Part shown: in pieces, positions 34,493 through 45,500 of the stretch
Numbering within the stretch: the stretch's first letter is position 1
Layout of the letters: each line of letters opens with the position of its first letter
Assembly: GCA_011009095.1 (NCBI GenBank)
Contig: VTPC01001032.1
Coordinates: 73,681 to 137,680, forward strand
Length of the DNA: 64,000 bases
Source of the DNA: Ignelater luminosus
Lineage: Eukaryota; Arthropoda; Insecta; Coleoptera; Elateridae
Direction: 5' to 3'
Program-made: the position numbers and the translations under genes
The notes under the pieces: model-generated
The model's input: the letters and a program-made list of their open reading frames with translations, nothing else
Told to the model about the DNA's origin: nothing
The model's database searches: none

Positions 34493-35566
34493 TAAGTATT
34501 TCAGTTTACACACTGTATTATTAGCTGCGTAAAAAGCAGTTCTTGCAGTGTTAATTTACATTAAAAGTGGTTTTTGTTGAATAATGATTTCCAGGATAAC
34601 CTAACATCAAATTAGCTAGTACAAGTAACTTTTTTAATTTACTTTTTTCAATTAGGCCCTACAAACCATTATAAGTAAGTCTAGTTTTAAACGGTTTGTA
34701 CAATACAGTTATGTCGCTTAAAGAAGTAACAACAGTGGTAACAACCTACAACCCTTTTAATTAGGTACAAAAAACAGAAGATTATTTACGGTTGTGTGAC
34801 CAAGGGTTCATCCCAGGTAAAACTTCTTCGAAAATTGAACTCAATTTCTTAGTGATTTGTTAGGGGGTGCATAAAATAAATTTGCATTATGATTATAATC
34901 AAGGTTTTAGGGCGACACCGTTGCCAGATAGCGCTAGCTACTTTTCACATTTTCTCGAAAACAGCACAAGATAGAAACAATTTTTACTAAGCTTTTCTAT
35001 TTTAAATGACCTTTCCTATCACATGTTTCACGAAGTACTATTAGTTTACTAACACCCTGTATAGTACAAGATTCAAATTTCTAAATATTTTTCTACCCGA
35101 CAAGTTTACAGTTAGTGGTACAAACAATAAACTTAAACTGCAATTATTGTTTGAAGGCATAGCCGACAAAGTCTTAAAATACAGTTATAGAGTCAATAGT
35201 TCTTAAAACTTTTAAAGAGAACTAAAAGTTGTTTGAGCGTTTGAAGGGTCTTAGATTTTATTTTCTTTTTTCTAGTTTGGCAGTTTCAAATATGTGTGTA
35301 ATACGTTATACGTACACACAATTCATCAATTCAATCTTTTTACTAATGTTTTACATTTTTCATCAGAAAATTGAAAGAATTATGCATCGATATGCTCTTA
35401 ATTAAAATATAATATGCAGAATTGACTCGAAATACGCAAAATGTACGAATTTATTTTGATGTCATTAAATTGTATTTTATTAGATAAGGATAGAAACAAA
35501 AGCATTTTTTGACATATCTGTAGTTGGAAATATGCTTTTACATAGAAGCCGTGCCTTGATTATTAC

Positions 35567-38500
35567 CTTTTTGAAGCAGTTACACACACACCTTTCATAT
35601 TTTCATTTTAACATTTTTGCTAATCATTCGACTCTTTCTGTTTCCTCTTTGTATCTGTCCTAGAAAATTTCTTTTATAATTCATGTACATTAATTTTTTT
35701 ACCTGCTTTTCGTCCATTTCAACATATAACTGGGCGACTAGTAAAAAAATAGTCTCTGTCAATTTTAGGTCCTCAATTCATTTTCGTTATTTGAATTTGT
35801 TATAGTTGAAATAGGATTAAATTATTTTGTTTGGTTTTTTGAACGATCGACTAGAAGGTTGGTTATCAGAAAATTTCAAGTTTTGAATTTGCTACAAGAA
35901 ATAATATTATACCAAGCAACTGCAGGATAATTTCAAAGAAGCCTCTGTAACAATGTAATCGTAAATGGAACTGTGATTTTGGAATTGCCAATTTACTGCC
36001 GATAATCTGATTTCGATTTCAAAGATTCTCTTTGATATCGCACGCCGTAGGTGCTTTCATTTATATCTGCTCTAGGTTACCAAATCGTTTCCCCTGTTTC
36101 TAAAATGTATGTAATACGTAGGCGCTTCATTTTACTAAAAAAGAAAAATTGTCTGAGTTTTGAATACCCTGGATATTGCAAATTTGTTTTAAAAAGAAAA
36201 TGGAATTACAAAAACATGAATAAGAAGTATTTCGTTAAAGGAAGCAATTTTAAATCCAATTACTGTTCATCTTTATTCTTCAGTAATTGGTTTTATATTA
36301 CAGATAAAACTATTATTTTCTATGATAATTCTTTCTATAAACTAAAGCACTTTTTAGTACTATATTATTTATTTCTGTTTTGCGATGAATATTATTTAAG
36401 TTAATAAATTTATTTTGCTTAAAACCTACGCATTATTTAACAGCTTGTTGCCAACATGTTTGTACAAATAATGAAATAGATAGTTTTTAATTAACTAGTT
36501 TTCGTGGATATTTTATAGTTTCAATTTTCGTAATTGTGTTTCGTTAATTCGTTTACATTTCCTGTAGAAGTATTTCTGGCTAATATAAATTTTTCACCTT
36601 CCCACGCATTGTCAATATCACTTACGAATAACATCGATATTATTAAAGAGGTAGGTAGTTATAAACATGATTGACGCATGACCCTGCTTTTTTCCTTGTT
36701 TATTGTAATATGTGTTTAATACATTATCTTATGAATGAAGAACAACCTTATAAAATCTGCAGGATGCGTAACGTGCGTACGTTCATAAACAACTGGAAAA
36801 TTGGGATAACCTTGAACTTTTATCAAGATCAATACTTTTCAATTCTTGTTCTAATGTCATTGTTACTACCAATTCTATTAATAAAAACGTCTTGCTTTCA
36901 AGAAACTATTTTCTATTTTCACTTGCATGTTTTGATACAATCATTTAAGAATGCTACGTAACTTTTCCATTATTGCCAATAAGGTCAATAGAAAGTCGTT
37001 ATTCACCCTTAAAACACTCCTTCCTTTCCACTTATTATTAAACTTTCATAGGTCTACCCGACTTACTTTCTCTTTCAAACAGAAACTTTTGTTTTTACCC
37101 CTTTTAGAAACCAAAACATCCTATAAATAATTACATTATTGGTAAGAAAGTTGTTTTTCTAATTACTAATCAACTCAAAATATTGTGACTTTAAGTGAAA
37201 GTTGTTTTATTCCCACTACAATTTTTGCTTAATCAAAAATTTATTTTCCTATTTCTACTCACATGGATAAAAATAATTTAATCTCAAAATCAATACTAAA
37301 CAGTAAGGCCATCTTTGAAGTGCTTCCAGAAATTACCTTGACGCAGCTGTCTACTTTGCGTACGTTTTTCCTTTAAAAGCAAAACATTAATTCTCAAAAA
37401 AAAAACTGTAAAAAGTTTTCCGATTAAACGCAAGAACGATTTTTTCCAGCTACGAACTCATTTTTCACACAAACTTAATCTTTAAATTTATTGGTTTCTG
37501 CAACCCGCACCGTGATGGAGCTTTAGAAGTACGCAGCTTTTCCACTACAGGGCGCCAGTTGTCATTAAGCTCTCTAACACAAAGCTTTTCTGTCACCTGG
37601 ACGTCCTTGAACTTCAGTAGTACCTTAACCTAGGATATCTTGACGGTATTGATTTTTATCTAATTTAGGGAGGGTCTGTTTTTATTACCGCGTTAACAGA
37701 ATTGTTCGCTTGATGAGACAAATGTAAAAGAATCTAACCGCAGTGATTTTATTCTTCTAGGTAAATAAACAAAGTCCCTGTTAACCTATATAAACTTGTT
37801 TAGGATTTTTCAGAAGTTTTTTGTGGCCGCTATATAAAATAACTTTTTCGTTATAATGAAGAGATTATATATTTTAACTCTAGATAAGAAGCTTCGGTAT
37901 CGCAAGAAAATTTAAATTCAAGGTATTTTATTTCTCGGAAAATTAAAAGTTATCTTGTTTTCTTTTTATCTAATCGCATTTCATATTAAAAGTTTAAATT
38001 CAATTCTTAATGCGCTATTTCTTTAGGGATTTTGCTTTTCAAAATATTTCTATCTCAATGTAAAAATAATTTTGCACAAATAAACTTTTTGTGACAAAAT
38101 AAAAAGGCTATTTATGTTCAGATTGACTTTAAAGCGCTTTTGTAAATAGCCACAAACGTGCAAAAAAGAAGATTTAGTAAATAACTCAAAATACATTAAA
38201 GGGAACGTGAAATAAAAACAAACATTTAGAGGAAAATGGGAAAAATATTTATATTTTTTGATCTACGTTGCAGTTGATGTAAAACATTTCATGATAATTA
38301 GTCCAACGAGAATAAACTTTGACACAGCCAACGCGTCGACTGAATACAAAAATAATTACAACACTGATGTTGACTGAAGCGTGGGAGAATGCAGAAAATA
38401 AAACTAAAAAAGAAACTAAACGTTGCTTTCGAACAGACTCGGAAAAAAGCTCCACAAGAAGAGTTTCCGTATATAAATGGAATTTCTTCAAGTAATGAAA

Positions 38501-39055
38501 TTTAGCAAGCCATCACTAGCCAACTGTGCAGTCTGAAGCAATTTATGATATAAAATTAAACGTTTGATGTCCAAGTCTTTGAAAACAAAAGAAATATCAT
38601 AGCGGAAGTACGAATCTGAATCAATCTTGTACTCAAAGTAAATAAACACTAATAGCGATTTGCATAGGAAATAAACTTTCAGGCAAATATATGAATTTCC
38701 ATAACAAACTTCAAAAGGGAATAATTTCAGAATGTACAGACCCTTTGAGTCTGGTTCGCCTTTAAGAACGTTATACATATACTATGTGCATCAAAGTTTT
38801 CAAGAAATACGTTCTCGAAGCTACTTAAATACGAACTGTCATTTAACAATTTACAATTAGTTAATTCATTTAGGAATTCCTATAGACAATCTTACAGTAG
38901 GTGCTGCGTATTCCAATCCTTTATTTTACGTAATAGTTGGGCCAAATAAAATAATTTATTCTGAGAATAACAGTAATCTAAATGCTGAATTTTCCCTTTA
39001 GGTATTAAGTAAATAGTAGTACATTAGGTAATCACCATTCGCACATATAAAGAAT
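35567..39055. other. AT-rich intergenic DNA
   Basis: Open frames at 36051-36404, 36671-36961 and 38249-38778 (minus) are explained by low GC and contain no motif; the 38488-38778 frame starts with an ATG, but I recognise nothing in it. 37500-37640 is GC-richer (GGGCGCCAGTTG) and may be a transposon scrap. Confidence 0.4.
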
Positions 39056-39059
39056 TTAT

Positions 39060-39128
39060 ATCTCGCGTGGGAGTCGAACCCACACAATAATACTGTCGGA
39101 TCAATGCTTTACCAACTGAGTTGGAGAC
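39060..39128 (-). tRNA. Degenerate tRNA-like sequence (tRNA pseudogene or SINE head)
   Basis: On the minus strand the T arm is perfect: GTGGG, loop TTCGACT, CCCAC, including the B-box GGTTCGACTCC. An A-box-like AACTCAGTTGGTAAAG lies upstream. The acceptor arms GTCTCCA and GCGAGAT pair at five of seven positions. The D stem is weak and the anticodon stem hardly pairs, and two bases between acceptor and D arm are missing, so the anticodon cannot be read safely. At 69 nt it is short. It is most likely a tRNA pseudogene or the 5' part of a tRNA-derived SINE. Confidence 0.4.
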
Positions 39129-39129
39129 T

Positions 39130-40304
39130 TAAATTAAGCCCGTAGATTTTACATTTTTATTTCTCAATTTTCTTAGCTTAAAGAAAGGATAAACAGATCA
39201 AAAACTACATGGCCAGCAAGGTAAAGAAATGTTCATCCTCAGATTTTGTCATGTCTTTCAACATTTCAAAATTCAGTCATAATAAAAACCGAACGACGTA
39301 TTTTATAGAGGGAGAAATGTGAGCTTGCATTACTATCAGAATCGAAACACCTCAATTCATTAGATGGTTAATAAACAAAGCGAATTCTACCATTAATAAT
39401 TGACAGTTCCAAATTATTCGCACATACAATTTCGCATTGGCAACCGTATCCATTTCAAAATCTTCGAATTCCAGATGATCATAACTTACTCTTGTTATTT
39501 TTTATATTTTACCTTTTTTAATCGTTTTAGAACTAATTCTATTTAGTAAAATTTAAGAAACTAAAAGCCAGATTGAGAGAGCCAGCACTCGTTTATAAAC
39601 GTTAAGTGTTTGGAGGTAATTTGTTCTATAAGAGGTAGGTAGTACAGGAGATCCATTCGAGTAATACTTAAGCACAGCACAGCAATACATTCATGTATAC
39701 AAATAGATATTCTTGATAAAACCAAAATTACCTTCTATTGCAGAACAAGCACATAAAAGTTATTCCCCCCCCCCCCCTCCGTATTTATAGTTCTCACTTT
39801 AGGCAGTATATTAGATAAGTATATCCTATAAACACCCTTTCGGGATATAATAATCAAACTTAACTACAGAAACGATACACCCTACGAGAACAATATCGGT
39901 TTTTGTTTAGAGAATTACTCGATAATTATGCGGATATCTAGGTGATTTGGTGTAAGTTGTTCTATTTACTCTGTTGACGAACCTTCTTCATGAGATTTAC
40001 CATCAAAGTAAGAATTTCTTTTGCTGAATTGTAGACTGCTCCAGAGGCAAAACCATATTATTCTAGTTTTTTTTGTTTACTTGGCAACTGTTGGACTAGA
40101 GTTTTCGGTATTAACGAAACAACTTACCTGACAACCACGGCCTCTATATTCAGCTAAACTATCTATATTTAGTAGATTCTTCTTTTAATAATTGCATTAC
40201 ATTAGAAAAGGTGCGGTAGAGTGACTAACGCGATGGAACACTTTCTGGCATAAATCCAAAGAAATCAGAGCCACTACACCGGCTAGAAATCTACACTTGC
40301 TATA
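39130..40304. other. AT-rich intergenic DNA
   Basis: No gene. It contains a C homopolymer at 39765-39777. Confidence 0.4.
39765..39777 (+). repeat. Poly-C run (C13)
   Basis: Thirteen consecutive C, then TCC. This is unusual in such AT-rich DNA; it may be a real homopolymer or partly an assembly artefact. Confidence 0.85.
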
Positions 40305-40306
40305 TA

Positions 40307-41233
40307 CGAGGTCTGTTCAGAAAGTATCGCGAATTTTGAATTTTCGCGGGTTAGGTATATTCGATTTTCGATTATTTTTGTGGCGTTATGTTGGTACTCA
40401 TGTCCCTCACTTAGGCCGACAAGTTCGGCCATTTTGAATGTTCAGTTAATTTTTGACAGCTGTTTTGCTTGGACGTGTTTTGGCTCGTCTTCGATTTTTG
40501 CCTATTCCAAAAAATGGATCAAAGAATCTGTATCAAATTTTGTGTGAAAAGCAAAATTAAGTGCGCGGACGCATTCCGAATGTTGACTGTGGCATATGGT
40601 GAAGCTACCTTGGACCGAAGCAACGTTTATTGGTGGTACAAAATGTTCTCAGAGGGCCGAGAAAATGTGAACGACGAAGAGCGTGCTTTTGGTTTTGCTT
40701 ACAGTTTTCTTCGATTACAGGGGCGTGGTGCATCATGAGTTCTTGCCACAGGGTAGAACGGTCAATAAGGAATAATACCTGCAAGTTATGCGCAATTTGC
40801 GCGAAGCAATCCGTCAGAAACGCCCGGATTTGTGGAAGAACAAAAATTGGCTTTTGCACCATGATAACACCCCTGCTCACACATCGTTGCTTGTGCGCGA
40901 ATTCTTGGCCAAAACAACACACTAATGATGCCTTAGCCACCGTATTCCCCAGACCTGGCCCCCTGTGACATTTTCTTGTTCCCGAAACTGAAGAGGCCCG
41001 TGAAAGGACGACGCTACGCTACGATTGAGGAGATGAAGACGGCATCGAAGGAAGAGCTTAACAAGATCACAAAAAATGATTTTTTGAAGTGCTTCGAGGA
41101 TTGGAAAAAACGTTGGCAGAAGTGTATAATATCTGATGGGGATTACTTTGAAGGGGACAAAATAGATATTTATGAATAAATAAATAATTTTTGAAAAAAC
41201 ACAAAATTCGCGATACTTTTTGAACAGACCTCG
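40307..41233 (+). mobile_element. Internally deleted mariner with near-perfect ends
   Basis: The left end reads CGAGGTCTGTTCAGAAAGTA and the right end, read inward, CGAGGTCTGTTCAAAAAGTA. The match continues through TCGCGAATTTTG, with about one mismatch in the first 32. TA flanks at 40305-40306 and 41234-41235. The length is 927 bp, roughly 350 bp short of a full mariner, with the loss inside the gene. This type of deletion derivative can still be moved by a related transposase. Confidence 0.93.
40514..41179 (+). pseudogene. Mariner transposase, internal deletion
   Basis: The ATG at 40514 starts MDQRICIKFCVKSKIKC and the frame keeps the first helix-turn-helix (YWWYKMFSEGRENVNDEER) to about 40684. 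The sequence then jumps to the region after the first catalytic residue: FFDYRGVVHHEFLPQGRTV. Further on come LLHHDNTPAHTS with the second aspartate, PPYSPDLAPCDIFLF with the third, and a complete C-terminus KRWQKCIISDGDYFEG, ending at 41179. About 110-120 residues, including the first catalytic aspartate and the linker, are missing. There are in-frame stops in the middle (TAA after VNKE, TAG before PPYSPD) and a frameshift near 40920. No active enzyme can be made. Confidence 0.9.
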
Positions 41234-41235
41234 TA

Positions 41236-42560
41236 GTTGTCTCGTTAGTAACAAGTCGCTTAAGTAGACAACTGTCTAGGGAATTTAAACGCAACCCAAG
41301 CATTTTTGCTGGTGTAAGGCATGAAATCTGTAAAAGTAATAGATGTTAAAAATGTTACAAAATCAGAAACTTCACAAACTCTGTACCTTTTTGGTACCTG
41401 AGTACCTTCAAAACCATATTTTTGAAATACCACCTAGCTTGTCTAGATGAATCATTTGTTTTGGCTTTTAGAGATAATCAGTTAACCCGCTTAAAGCTAC
41501 AGATAGAAGTAAGAAATGTTTCTGAAGAAAATAAATTCCAAGCTTGTATAGATACGATACAAGCTACCATACATGTCATCAATATAATTAAATCTATCTC
41601 TCGAGTTACAGTAATTGGTTAAAAAGCATTAAAATGAGACTATTTGTTCATAATTTACAATAACTAATTAAACGTCTCTGCATTCTTTAGACATTCTGAC
41701 TTAATATGACCAACGCGCTATTAAGTTTATTCTCAATCTTGTGGAACCATCCTGATGTATTAACACAAACAGTGAAACTCCTCATTTTCAGAATGTCTGA
41801 CGATTTGTCTTACGGTTGAAAAGTAAATTTTTGGTAGTTGGGAACTTCATAGGAATACAAGGAAAATGGACACATCGGAAGTGACACTCTCAGGTATTAA
41901 TTGATTCATATCGGTTGAGTTATTCTCTGTTATTCCTGTAGAGCGTGATTTCTGTTCCTTTAATTTATATTCCAGACTGTTATAAAGCAAACTTGACTTG
42001 TTTTGTTACAAAAGTAGTTTTTAGTTCTAAGTAAATTCTACTTTTATTATAAAAATGTTTTATTTGCACACAAATACTGTATTCAAGACACGATATTAGT
42101 TTACAATGTAGCGTTCGTTTCTTTTAGTACGAAGAATATACGACATCAAACAAATATCAACTTATTCAGTGCGTGAAAAAAACAACGCAAGTTGTTTTCA
42201 AGGTTTGAAGTTTTACTAGACGTATTAATGGTACAAAGAAAAGCTATTACACAGTTTACTGAAAACAACCTGTTGTCAACTGTTCTTAAGTTCAATAAAC
42301 GATATTTTATAATTTTTGATCTGACTTAATGACAAACTGTTATCAAAATTTCTCGGAAAACATAAAGAAACCTCAAGAATTCTATGTGAAAGAAAAGTTT
42401 TATTTCAAATCATCCCTTTACAATATATTTATGTGACTTAAACCTTTTCACAAATCATCTTACGTATCTAAAAACACAAGTTGTAAAGGAATACGGTTCT
42501 AACTCAAAAAATTAACAAAGCAACTTACAAAATGAACAAAGAAGCACATAATTTCAAAAC
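41236..42560. other. AT-rich intergenic DNA
   Basis: No gene recognised. The open frame 41422-41622 (LARLKLQ-like) has no motif. Confidence 0.4.
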
Positions 42561-42565
42561 CTTTA

Positions 42566-45500
42566 TTATTCATCATCTGATGAACTCGACAGGATCGTTT
42601 CACTAGTGGATTTTAAATTTTTATAAAATTGGTGGTATGATTCGGGAATGCATTTAGATTGACTCAGACGTATCAAACTTTCGAATTTCTTTTGTTCTAT
42701 TGACAGTGAACTTGAATAGAGTGCGGGAACAGCATCGGATAAACCGGAAGCATCTCTTCTAGTGGAAGTTTTTTCGATAACCACAGACTTGAACTAAGTA
42801 TCGCTTAGTCTCTCCTTCAAGAAAATTCGTGCGAGATCTTCTTTTCTATATTGCAACTGTTTGATTTTCAACTAATTGACAACTGATCCATCGTCAGCTT
42901 GGTTTTTATTCTTTATAACTGCAGACGAAAATTTCTTAAAATCCATGAAATCAGTGTAACTCAGTTCCACTGCCATATAAAATGGTTCTTTTGTTTTGGC
43001 AGTACGTGCCACAGTATACCAAGATTCTGGTGTGAAAACATCTACTTAACTTCCTCTGATTTCAATGGCGGAATGTACACTGTCACATTCCATTTCAGAA
43101 TGTCCAGACTCCATAAATTTTTGGTTGATAATCTCAATTGGAAGTTGTAACGGAAAGATGCTCAAAAGTATGCACAAGTCCCGTCCAGACCAATGGTAGA
43201 TGTTAAACCCCGTAGCTCATGCCGCAGATGGGGTGGATTCTTAAATGAACTTGGCTAATCTCTCACAAAGAGAAGCTCACCGTTTTCCAAAACTCTTATT
43301 AAACTAATAGATGGTCGTAAAAGAGGGCGCCAGCAGTCGTAGATCGAAGGGTTCTGATGGTCGGTCACGCGACTACTCGTGAATCCGACACCCTGTATAT
43401 AGGCCTCTTACGAAACCTCACCCTGTGTGTAACTTACCTCGTGGAAGCTCTATTAAAACTCGCTCTGACGTTTCACCAATGAGACTCAATACACAAAATA
43501 AACACTGTATAAGCACTTGATTTGTCTTACTTAATTTTGCTAAGGAAGTCCTCTAAAGACTTCCTTCTTTTAAAACGATACAAGAGAGAAATGCCAATTC
43601 AATATTTACTTTTCTCTTGAGCAAAGATATCTAGTCTATAATTGAAATTTGGAATATACACTACGTGCTTTTTGATAGCCAAAAGAACAAAATAATGAAA
43701 TTAAGCTACTTCGCCTAGACCAGAGATCCACTTACAAAAACAAAAATACAAGAAGTCCACCTTACTTACATTTATTAAAACAATAATGATAATAAAAAAA
43801 ATGAGTCAAACACACACAAACAAAAATACAAAAACAATAACAAAATAACACCACAAAAGAATATCAATAAGAGGCATAAATTAATTTCTGTTTGGAGAAC
43901 AGAGTCGATAAAATAATAAAAAAACAGAAACAAACTATAAGAAAAACAAATTATTACAATAAACAAAGCGAAATGATTCTGTTACGTTAAAATTTTAAAA
44001 TAGAACACAAAAGATCAAAATTCAAATATTAATTAACCCGACTAAGGTAAACTTGACCATAAACTGTTAAATATTGACAACTGAACATTACATTTAAGAA
44101 CAAAGAAATGATTGCCAAGTTAGTAATTTTGTTGCAACAATTTATCAAACACCAGCTAAAATTACCTGGGAACGTTCCTGTTACAAATTAGTTAAAAAGT
44201 TACTTGTAAAAATTATGATTCAATAAACCAATACGAAACTGATCCTGTCTAAGCAAAGTTTTCGTATAAAATATTTCACAAAGTTCGACGTTCTCCTAGT
44301 CTTTAAACATTAAAATTCGTATAATAAAACATAGCAGGTTTTTTTTCTTTCTCATACAGGAATTCTTTCTTCCAGAAGGTATGTGCAGACCTCTGTTTTC
44401 CAAAGAAAGGCAGCTAGATCCAATAATTGAGAAAACTTTAATTTCGAAGAACAACCACGTATTTTACGTTAATCGCAAAAAAAAACATAAGAACAAAATC
44501 CAGGCGTTTACACACAATTTTATAAACGAAAATCACTGAGTCTCAAGCACTATTAAAATTTTGCGGAGCTTCCAAAATGTAATATACACACAGATGCTAC
44601 ACCAACGGGGCCAAAATGGTTGCGTTCCTAACCTCTACAATTTCTGCTTTCTGGAGGACACCAACGTAATTATATTTGGGTCATACATTCCCCACGATAA
44701 CGAAATTTATAAGCCTTGCTGTTGGCAAACAAACCACTTTCTTCTGCGACTATTGCGCGTATCTGACAGGAAGAAATTACGATTTCTCCAGTCCGATCTC
44801 TTTTTTTTTCTAAGAGGTTCGCTTCACTTAATTTGGTTTGAATCCAATTTGGGGGATGTAGAGGTAAACGTCGAGAATTACCACACGTTGGTTCGAGTAC
44901 GCAGCTCTTATCGTACTGCCTAACCTCTGCGTTTTTTGTTACGCAGTTCGTACTTACGGAAGTGGGGTTAAAAAAGTCGGATATACACCCTAACAGATTT
45001 AAAAATGCAGGGCTTTATGGACCAATGGAAAATCCCACTTCGTTGATTTACCAGCTTAAACCTGGCTCAATCGAGACGGTGTGACTTTAATTTTTGCGAC
45101 TAAGATTCCAGGAATTTGATATTTGACAATAGCAAAAGGCACGTCTACCGGAGCCCAGAAGTCGAGACCACAAAGTTATCAATTCTTTAGAATAAAACTT
45201 CAACAAACATTCGCTTATAGAATGAAATAATTTAAAATTACGCGTCAGGAAAACAAATACCTAAACGAAATTGAAAGACAGGGGCGGATTTAGTGCAAAT
45301 TTTAAAATAACATTACAAAGTGATGAAACTGCTCTTAAAAACATTGCTGCATTAATGCGTCTTGTCCGGCTGCAGTATCCAAGTAAAATGTAACCTTTCG
45401 TATCTCAGAGTTAAGTTCTGTTAAACACTTCCACAAGCAAGTTGCAATTTCCGACAATCCTTTTTTTCCTACACCTTCGTGCCACATAAAGTTGACTGCT

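Larger units (their letters stand above)
28397..35064 (-). mobile_element. 6.7-kb TIR element carrying a DUF7869-like gene
   Basis: The left end reads CTATACAGGGTGTTAGTGAA and the right end, inward from 35064, CTATACAGGGTGTTAGTAAA. The match continues ACTAATAGTA, then weaker similarity for about 40 bp. No second pair of such ends was seen within the interval, so the two ends probably belong together. The target may be TATA or TA (TATA lies at both edges), leaving CAGGGTG...CACCCTG as the true termini. It sits inside the hAT element, upstream of the hAT transposase. Its interior holds the DUF7869-like pseudogene, the mariner at 29970 and two palindromic units. Joining the two ends into one element is inference. 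Confidence 0.6.
26565..35558 (-). mobile_element. hAT element with perfect 8-bp target duplication, interrupted by a second element
   Basis: The left end reads CAAGGCACGGATT and the right end, read inward, CAAGGCACGGCTT. The 8-bp sequence ATTATTAC flanks both ends exactly (26557-26564 and 35559-35566), the length diagnostic of hAT insertion. Subterminal ATATGC motifs cluster at both ends. The total of 8994 bp is far larger than expected, but 6668 bp of it is a separate element (28397-35064); without that insert about 2.3 kb remains, a normal size for a compact hAT. The transposase lies near the left end on the minus strand. Confidence 0.9.

Noticed and set aside
36051..36404. 117-residue plus-strand ORF
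   Set aside because: Opens at a non-ATG codon, is dominated by F, Y, K, N and L as expected from AT-rich DNA, and shows no motif.
38249..38778. Two adjacent minus-strand ORFs
   Set aside because: One starts with an ATG, but no family, splice structure or signal peptide is recognisable; composition fits chance frames.
43775..43966. Hydrophobic minus-strand ORF
   Set aside because: Antisense of an AAAACAA-rich low-complexity tract, which always translates to F, L and C on the other strand.
44561..44923. 120-residue plus-strand ORF
   Set aside because: TTG start, no motif, and it lies in the sequence that interrupts the DUF7869-like gene.
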